From: UBA2253 sp964646985
Lineage (GTDB): Bacteria > Bacillota_I > Bacilli_A > ML615J-28 > CAG-698
Length of the DNA stretch: 6,082 nt
Direction: 5' to 3'
Assembly: GCA_964646985.1 (NCBI GenBank)
Contig: CAZYFI010000072.1
Span: forward strand, 1-6,082
The notes under the pieces were generated by a model. It saw nothing but the letters and a program-made list of their open reading frames with translations, did not search any database and was not told where the DNA came from. Numbering within the stretch: position 1 is the first letter of the stretch; every line of letters starts with the position of its first letter. Both the position numbers and the translations under genes were made by a program. Positions 1 through 4,448 of the stretch are shown here, piece by piece.

Positions 1-1476
1 ACTCATGTTCCAAAGGATATGATCAGGAAGAATGAGGTCATATCCTGATAGAGTACTATCTTTTTGAATTATATAATACTCAAAATCCGAATCGATATCA
101 ATGGACTTGATATGAAGTTTATAGCCAAAAGAAGAAATACTAACTTGTTGATAAAGTTCTTGCAATCCAGACTGACTAAAAATAAATTGTGTTGGTCCTG
201 TTGTAACATATATGCCCACTACTTTGTATTTCTTTTGCAAATATTTATTGATAATAGAAATATTCACATCCAACTCTTTGTTTAAAACATTGTCAGCAAT
301 TTGATCATCCGCCCCATAAGGATTAAAGGCAAAAGCAATTTCGTTCACCAATTGAGGAACTCTTCCAATCACTGTCTTATTTGCATATTCTCCTTTGATA
401 TCTATATGGCCACTTTCATAATAGTAACTGTCTTCAATTTGGAAGTTAATATTCACCTGAGCATCGACTATCAAATCGTAAGTAATCACTTCATTGATTT
501 CGTCAAGATTATTAAAATAAGTGAGGTCATCTTGATCCATTGCTTGTTTGTCTATTCTTGCGACAATTAACCGTTCGGGATAGCTATTAAAACTGCTATA
601 ACTTGGTACATCCAAATTACTGGTAATGATGAAGGAACCATAATTAATATAGACAAACAACAAAGTCATAATGGCAACAAACAACAGCAAAATGCTTTTC
701 TTTGGTTGACTAAAAGCATTTAGAAAAGCAATCTTTAAAATTTTAACATATAAAGGCATTTTCCCCTGATGTTTTTCTATTACTTCTTGTTTATTCATTG
801 GGTGAAGTTCTTTGTTTTCCACGATTTCGCCATCAAAAAGGCGAATCTTTTTGGTAACAAATGGCTCTACGTTTTCAAAATCATGTGTGACGATGACTAC
901 AAGTCTTCCAACCGATACTTCTTTTAAAAGTTGTAATATCTGTTTGCTGCTCTCACTATCTAAATTTCCTGTTGGCTCATCAGCAACAATTATTTTTGTA
1001 TCTTTTGCCAGTGCTCTAGCAATCGACAAACGTTGTTTTTCCCCACCAGATAGTTTGGATGCGCGATGACGCAAATGACTGGTAAGGCCAACTCGATCAA
1101 TAATGGCTTTGGCTTTATTGATTCTTGTTTTTTTATCCATGCCTTGAATAATTAATGCTGTTTCTACATTTTGCAATACAGTATAGCTATCAATTAAATT
1201 ATAATTTTGAAATATAAAACCGACAGAATCGCGCCGATAAGTTTCCCAATCAGCATCATCAAAATAAGATGTCTCTTCACCATTAATGTACATCTCTCCA
1301 TCTTCATAACTATCAATTCCACTTATCACATTTAATAACGTACTTTTACCACTACCACTCTCACCAGTTACCGCAACAAATTCACCTAAATTTAACTCAA
1401 GATTCACTTTTCTTAAGCCTAGGGTGACGGTTCCTTCATTATGATAGTATTTGGAAATGTTTTCTAATTTAATCAT
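1..1476 (-). CDS. ABC transporter, ATPase-permease fusion (MacB/LolD type), 3' end outside window
   Basis: The open frame starts at the ATG at 1474-1476 and runs without a stop to the left edge, giving 492 residues. An ABC ATPase comes first: Walker A GESGSGKST (38-46), Q-loop Gln90, signature LSGGEKQR (142-149), Walker B IIVADEP (162-168), D-loop NLD (171-173) and H-loop His198. The ESGSGKST and ADEPTGNLD forms are typical of the LolD/MacB/FtsE class. After a linker comes one membrane helix at about 261-279, then over 200 hydrophilic residues that would lie outside the cell, as in a MacB/FtsX permease. The missing part should hold the other helices. Family members move lipids, peptides or drugs, or act mechanically on the envelope; the substrate cannot be read here. 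A good Shine-Dalgarno (AGAGAGG, 1482-1488) lies 5 bases before the ATG. It follows cvpA across a terminator. Confidence 0.9.
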   Translation of the reverse strand, partial: MIKLENISKYYHNEGTVTLGLRKVNLELNLGEFVAVTGESGSGKSTLLNVISGIDSYEDGEMYINGEETSYFDDADWETYRRDSVGFIFQNYNLIDSYTVLQNVETALIIQGMDKKTRINKAKAIIDRVGLTSHLRHRASKLSGGEKQRLSIARALAKDTKIIVADEPTGNLDSESSKQILQLLKEVSVGRLVVIVTHDFENVEPFVTKKIRLFDGEIVENKELHPMNKQEVIEKHQGKMPLYVKILKIAFLNAFSQPKKSILLLFVAIMTLLFVYINYGSFIITSNLDVPSYSSFNSYPERLIVARIDKQAMDQDDLTYFNNLDEINEVITYDLIVDAQVNINFQIEDSYYYESGHIDIKGEYANKTVIGRVPQLVNEIAFAFNPYGADDQIADNVLNKELDVNISIINKYLQKKYKVVGIYVTTGPTQFIFSQSGLQELYQQVSISSFGYKLHIKSIDIDSDFEYYIIQKDSTLSGYDLILPDHILWNMS

Positions 1477-1481
1477 ATAAA

Positions 1482-1488
1482 CCTCTCT
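1482..1488 (-). promoter_or_regulatory. Ribosome binding site of the ABC transporter gene
   Basis: On the minus strand AGAGAGG sits 5 bases before the ATG at 1476. It fixes this start. It lies downstream of the terminator stem, so any transcript reading through can be translated. Confidence 0.75.
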
Positions 1489-1495
1489 TATTTAT

Positions 1496-1528
1496 AAAAA
1501 GTGGTCAGATAAATAAGAAATCTGACCA
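1496..1528 (-). terminator. Rho-independent terminator after cvpA
   Basis: A perfect 9-bp stem (1520-1528 with 1502-1510, TGGTCAGAT arms) encloses a 9-base loop. In the minus direction it is followed by AC and then TTTTT (1500-1496). It starts 10 bases after the TGA of the cvpA gene and ends just before the Shine-Dalgarno of the ABC gene. It should end or reduce transcription from the upstream two-gene operon. The stem is moderately GC-rich and the U-tract short, so partial read-through is plausible. Confidence 0.75.
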
Positions 1529-1537
1529 TCACAAACA

Positions 1538-2263
1538 TCAAAACAAATTATCAAAACTAAAACTGCCTTGAATCAACGCCACCAAAGGATTGCTTTCATA
1601 CAAGTACTTGGCAATTCCTAATCCATTTTGGCTCAAATCCGCCACAACAAAATCGTTTACTGCAGGAATCATTCCTGATAATGTAGAGAGCAATAACATC
1701 AATACACATACAATCAAAGTTGCCTTTACAAGTCCTAGGGCTGCACCTAAAATTTTGTTAACAAACCCAAGTACTTTTCCTGAAAAGAGTTTATTTAAAA
1801 AGTGACCTAAAATTTTAAATAGAATAAAAATGACAACAAATAAACCGATGAAGGTAACAATTGTAATAATGACACTGCTAATCGATGGAGACAATACTTC
1901 TGCCAAGGTAAATGAAGTAGGAACAGAAGAAAAATCTACTCCTTTTGCAATGATGTCAGCAATGAATTTTGGTAATCCCATTTCCGAAATCGCTGTTGAT
2001 AATTGCTCAGTTGCATTGCCAGCATCGAAAGGAATATTGAATGTGGGAAAACCAGCAATCCAATCGGTTATCTTAGCAACAATTTTATCTCCTAATGAAG
2101 AACCCTTCACAATCACACTGGCTTTTTCGGTTAACAAAAATGCACCAACCAGAGAAACAAGCCATCCAGCTGCCGACATAAGTTGTTTCACAAATCCCTT
2201 AAATAAGCCAAATAGAGTAAATAAACCTACAAAAATTAAAATAACAAGCTCGATTTTTCCCAT
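1538..2263 (-). CDS. cvpA: CvpA family membrane protein
   Basis: 241 residues with the CvpA (colicin V production) layout. Helix 1 (about 5-22) and helix 2 (29-46) flank the family's conserved G-hh-KGFVKQ stretch (GLFKGFVKQLMSAAGW, 19-34). A polar stretch of about 80 residues follows, then helix 3 (127-150), a basic loop (NKLFSGK), and helix 4 (172-196) led by the conserved NKILGAALGLVKA. In E. coli CvpA is linked to colicin V production and purF expression; in Firmicutes it is an inner-membrane protein of uncertain role in envelope maintenance. The start at 2263 comes one base after the stop of the upstream gene, with AAAGG (2275-2279) inside that gene's end, so the two are probably translationally coupled. 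It ends in TGA, directly followed by a terminator hairpin. The long loop between helices 2 and 3 is larger than in short CvpA proteins. Confidence 0.85.
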   Translation of the reverse strand: MGKIELVILIFVGLFTLFGLFKGFVKQLMSAAGWLVSLVGAFLLTEKASVIVKGSSLGDKIVAKITDWIAGFPTFNIPFDAGNATEQLSTAISEMGLPKFIADIIAKGVDFSSVPTSFTLAEVLSPSISSVIITIVTFIGLFVVIFILFKILGHFLNKLFSGKVLGFVNKILGAALGLVKATLIVCVLMLLLSTLSGMIPAVNDFVVADLSQNGLGIAKYLYESNPLVALIQGSFSFDNLF

Positions 2264-2264
2264 A

Positions 2265-2849
2265 TTATGTTTTGCCTTTCTTGTTCAAGTACGCAATGCT
2301 GTACTTGATAATGATATTGGGTCGTTCTAAATCTTTGTAATTAATGACGAGCAAATATATGATATAACAAACAAACAACAAAAGCGCAATACCCAAGCAT
2401 AGAAATACATAATCAATCACACCTTCTACCGCTAAGATAAAGACAATTCCAACAATATATTTCCAAAAATTCTTTTTCAAAAACAACCATTTATCAATTT
2501 TTGTAAACAAATTAATAGTAGGTAAGATAAGCAAAGTAATGCCTATGATTATTCTCACAAGATAAACCGGAAAGATTAAGATAAGTGCTCCCAAAACCAA
2601 TAAAAACAAAGCTTCCAACAATAACATAATTTGTTGTTGTTTTTGTTGGTTTGGAACATCTAAATATTGTTTATACTTAATAGCTGTCATCAAAAAAGAA
2701 ATGGCAAGCATAAACAAGTAAAACGCAGCAAGATAGGAAAACATATCAATGATTTGTTTGCCATTTGGTAAGATAAATAACATTGCCAATAAAATCATAA
2801 AAAGTATCAACACAAAAACTATTTGGTTGTTTTTTAAATATCTTGCCAT
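2265..2849 (-). CDS. DUF308/HdeD-like multi-pass membrane protein
   Basis: 194 residues, almost wholly hydrophobic. Six membrane helices are suggested at about 9-28, 36-57, 76-94, 97-115, 130-148 and 150-170, in three close pairs, with a basic C-terminal tail ending KKGKT. The pairing of helices, and the segment with LGALILIFP followed by a short turn and a second Gly/Leu/Ile-rich helix (86-110), resemble DUF308, the family of the E. coli acid-resistance protein HdeD. The assignment rests on this general pattern, so a different small membrane family is possible. The start is well supported: GAGGA (2855-2859) lies 5 bases upstream and a strong -10 lies just before it. It is the first gene of an operon with cvpA, and its TAA is one base from the cvpA start. 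Function is unknown; an envelope role is suggested only by its partner. Confidence 0.75.
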   Translation of the reverse strand: MARYLKNNQIVFVLILFMILLAMLFILPNGKQIIDMFSYLAAFYLFMLAISFLMTAIKYKQYLDVPNQQKQQQIMLLLEALFLLVLGALILIFPVYLVRIIIGITLLILPTINLFTKIDKWLFLKKNFWKYIVGIVFILAVEGVIDYVFLCLGIALLLFVCYIIYLLVINYKDLERPNIIIKYSIAYLNKKGKT

Positions 2850-2866
2850 AATTTTCCTCGTATAGT

Positions 2867-2894
2867 ATTATACCATAAATATAAAAAAGTGAAA
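2867..2894 (-). promoter_or_regulatory. Promoter of the DUF308-cvpA operon
   Basis: On the minus strand a perfect TATAAT (2872-2867) is preceded by TGG, an extended -10. A weak -35 TTTCAC (2894-2889) sits 16 bases upstream. The predicted start of transcription near 2860 is right at the Shine-Dalgarno GAGGA (2855-2859), so the leader would be only about 11 bases. Confidence 0.7.
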
Positions 2895-2905
2895 TAAATT
2901 TATTT
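2892..2905. repeat. 14-bp perfect AT palindrome between divergent promoters
   Basis: AAATAAATTTATTT is its own reverse complement. It overlaps the -35 region of the minus-strand promoter and lies about 27 bases upstream of the -35 of the plus-strand one. It could be an operator for both, but an all-A/T palindrome can easily arise by chance in this DNA. Confidence 0.35.
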
Positions 2906-2931
2906 TTCGGATTTTTAAAGAATGAGCAAAT

Positions 2932-2960
2932 ATGACAAAACAAATAAAATTTGTTATAAT
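2932..2960 (+). promoter_or_regulatory. Promoter of the aldehyde dehydrogenase gene
   Basis: ATGACA (2932-2937, five of six matches to TTGACA), a 17-base spacer and a perfect TATAAT (2955-2960) form a textbook vegetative sigma factor promoter. Transcription should begin near 2967, immediately before the Shine-Dalgarno. The in-frame ATG at 2932 is part of the -35 element and so cannot be the translation start of this transcript. Confidence 0.8.
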
Positions 2961-2967
2961 ATCTCAA

Positions 2968-2974
2968 AGAGGTG
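2968..2974 (+). promoter_or_regulatory. Ribosome binding site that decides the aldehyde dehydrogenase start
   Basis: AGAGGTG lies 5 bases before the ATG at 2980. No comparable site precedes the earlier in-frame ATG at 2932, so the start at 2980 is chosen. Confidence 0.8.
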
Positions 2975-2979
2975 TTAAT

Positions 2980-4353
2980 ATGCATGAAGTATTACAATTA
3001 CAGAAACGATATTTTCAATCAGGAGCAACCCAAAGTTATGAATTTCGCAAAGAAAGTTTAAAGAAATTAGAACTTGCCATCATTCGTCATCAACAAGAAG
3101 TGTTAGATGCTTTATATTTAGATTTAAACAAAGGTGAAACAGAAGCTATTTTAACCGAGGTTTGGATGGTACAAAAAGAATTAACCTTCCAAATTCGCCA
3201 TTTGAAAAAGTTTATGAAAACAAAATTTGTACAAACGGATTTTACTTCGATTCCGGGAAGGTCCTACTATTATTTTGCACCACTTGGTTCTACTCTCATT
3301 TTGTCTCCTTGGAACTACCCTTTTCAACTGCTTTTCATTCCATTGATAGGAGCTCTTGCTGCAGGAAACACCGCCATTGTAAAGCCATCGCTTTCGTCTT
3401 TCCATACAAGTAACATTATAAAAACCATCATTGAAGAAGCATTTTCGCCAGAATATGTTGCTTGCATATTGGCAGATCATGAAGAAACCAATCGCTTGTT
3501 AGAAGATGATTTTGATCACATTTTCTTTACTGGTTCTCCAAATATAGGTCGCCAAGTATATGAAAAAGCATCGAAACATCTTGCGAAATTGACTCTAGAG
3601 CTAGGTGGTAAAAGTCCTTGCATTGTCGATGCTACCATCAATCCGGAGGTCGCTGCAAGACGTATTGTATTTGGAAAACTAATCAATTGTGGACAAACAT
3701 GTATTGCACCAGATTATGTCATATGCCATGAAGATGCAATCCCTGGTTTTATCAAAGCATTAGAATTAGAAATTAAAAAAACTTATGTTGACGATTGCTT
3801 AAAAACGACTGATTACCCAAAAATCATTACCAAACGTCATTTTGACCGTTTGGTAAAACTACTGGAAAATCAAAAACTCATTTTTGGTGGAAGGTTTAAC
3901 CCTGAAAACTTAAAAATTGAACCTACAGCTTTGATTTCTGATTTAAAGAATCCATTCATGCAAGAAGAAATATTTGGTCCAATTTTACCAATCATTCCTT
4001 ATAAAACCGAAGATGACATACATGAAATTATCATGCATTCGCCAAATCCATTGGCCTTATACGTATTTTCCAAAGACAAACAATTTGTCAATCGCATTTT
4101 AAAAGGCAACACCTTTGGAGGTGGTTGTGTAAATGATACGCTAAGCCACATCATCTCAGATCATTTGCCATTCGGAGGAGTGAAAACAAGTGGCTTGGGA
4201 AATTATCATGGATATTATTCGTTTAAAACTTTTTCTCATCAAGTTGCTATTTATTACAAACATCCAAGTTTAGAATTAAAAATACGTTATCAACCATATT
4301 CCAAGTTTGTGAAAAAAATAATCAAAAAAATGTTTTTAAAAAAACAAAAATAA
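2980..4353 (+). CDS. Class 3 aldehyde dehydrogenase, NAD(P)-dependent
   Basis: 457 residues from the ATG at 2980, the usual length of bacterial class 3 (ALDH3/YwdH-like) enzymes. It should oxidise aliphatic or aromatic aldehydes to acids with NAD(P)+. Visible motifs are PWNYP with the oxyanion-hole Asn112, the cofactor-binding VKPS with Lys135, FTGS (183-186), LELGGKSP with general base Glu207, and GQTCIAPDYV with catalytic Cys241. QEEIFGP (328-334) and the C-terminal LPFGGVKTSGLGNYHG (396-411) also match. GQTCIAPDY is the class 3 form rather than class 1/2. A second cysteine, Cys237, sits four residues before the nucleophile. The last 30 residues are strongly basic with aliphatic and aromatic residues (KFVKKIIKKMFLKKQK), suggesting contact with the membrane surface. 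It is transcribed alone from its own promoter and ends at a hairpin terminator. Likely jobs are detoxifying lipid-derived aldehydes or fatty aldehyde metabolism; the substrate is not shown by the sequence. Confidence 0.95.
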   Translation: MHEVLQLQKRYFQSGATQSYEFRKESLKKLELAIIRHQQEVLDALYLDLNKGETEAILTEVWMVQKELTFQIRHLKKFMKTKFVQTDFTSIPGRSYYYFAPLGSTLILSPWNYPFQLLFIPLIGALAAGNTAIVKPSLSSFHTSNIIKTIIEEAFSPEYVACILADHEETNRLLEDDFDHIFFTGSPNIGRQVYEKASKHLAKLTLELGGKSPCIVDATINPEVAARRIVFGKLINCGQTCIAPDYVICHEDAIPGFIKALELEIKKTYVDDCLKTTDYPKIITKRHFDRLVKLLENQKLIFGGRFNPENLKIEPTALISDLKNPFMQEEIFGPILPIIPYKTEDDIHEIIMHSPNPLALYVFSKDKQFVNRILKGNTFGGGCVNDTLSHIISDHLPFGGVKTSGLGNYHGYYSFKTFSHQVAIYYKHPSLELKIRYQPYSKFVKKIIKKMFLKKQK

Positions 4354-4356
4354 TCA

Positions 4357-4395
4357 AAAAAACGACTTCTTCTGTTTTAGAAAAAGTCGTTTTTT
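4357..4395. terminator. Bidirectional rho-independent terminator between convergent genes
   Basis: A 12-bp stem (4357-4368, AAAAAACGACTT, with 4384-4395) is extended by one mismatch and four more pairs around a GTTTT loop (4374-4378). The outer A:T pairs give a U-tract in both directions. It begins 3 bases after the aldehyde dehydrogenase stop and lies about 54 bases past the stop of the minus-strand surface protein gene, so it can serve both. Confidence 0.85.
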
Positions 4396-4407
4396 ATTTT
4401 TCATCAT

Positions 4408-4424
4408 CTTATGTTAAACATAAG
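4408..4424. repeat. Short inverted repeat downstream of the surface protein gene
   Basis: CTTATGTT and AACATAAG form perfect 8-bp arms around a single base (4416). A weaker five-base inverted repeat (GAAAG/CTTTC, 4424-4438) adjoins it. In the minus-strand transcript these come between the stop codon and the main terminator. They may stabilise the 3' end or bind a protein as a dyad; chance is also possible. Confidence 0.35.
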
Positions 4425-4448
4425 AAAGGAATTCTTTCCTTAAAATCA

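Noticed and set aside
14..46. 9-bp inverted repeat (AGGATATGA / TCATATCCT) with a 15-base loop near the left edge
   Set aside because: It lies inside the open ABC transporter frame, has no T-tract beside it, and can be explained by codons for the local peptide.
64..1069. Plus-strand open frames of 73, 89 and 85 codons
   Set aside because: They lie opposite the ABC transporter gene, whose ATPase motifs are unmistakable, and have no ribosome sites or recognisable protein features.
1491..1519. TATAAA with TTCTTA upstream as an ABC gene promoter
   Set aside because: The -35 match is poor and the sequence is inside the terminator stem-loop. The start would fall on the Shine-Dalgarno itself. Too weak to annotate.
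1590..2330. Plus-strand open frames of 71 and 166 codons
   Set aside because: They are antisense to the cvpA gene and the end of the DUF308-like gene. The minus-strand proteins have coherent membrane helices and family motifs; these do not.
3162..3480. Open frames of 83 and 99 codons overlapping the aldehyde dehydrogenase
   Set aside because: They are out-of-frame or antisense shadows of a gene with full catalytic motifs and its own promoter and terminator.
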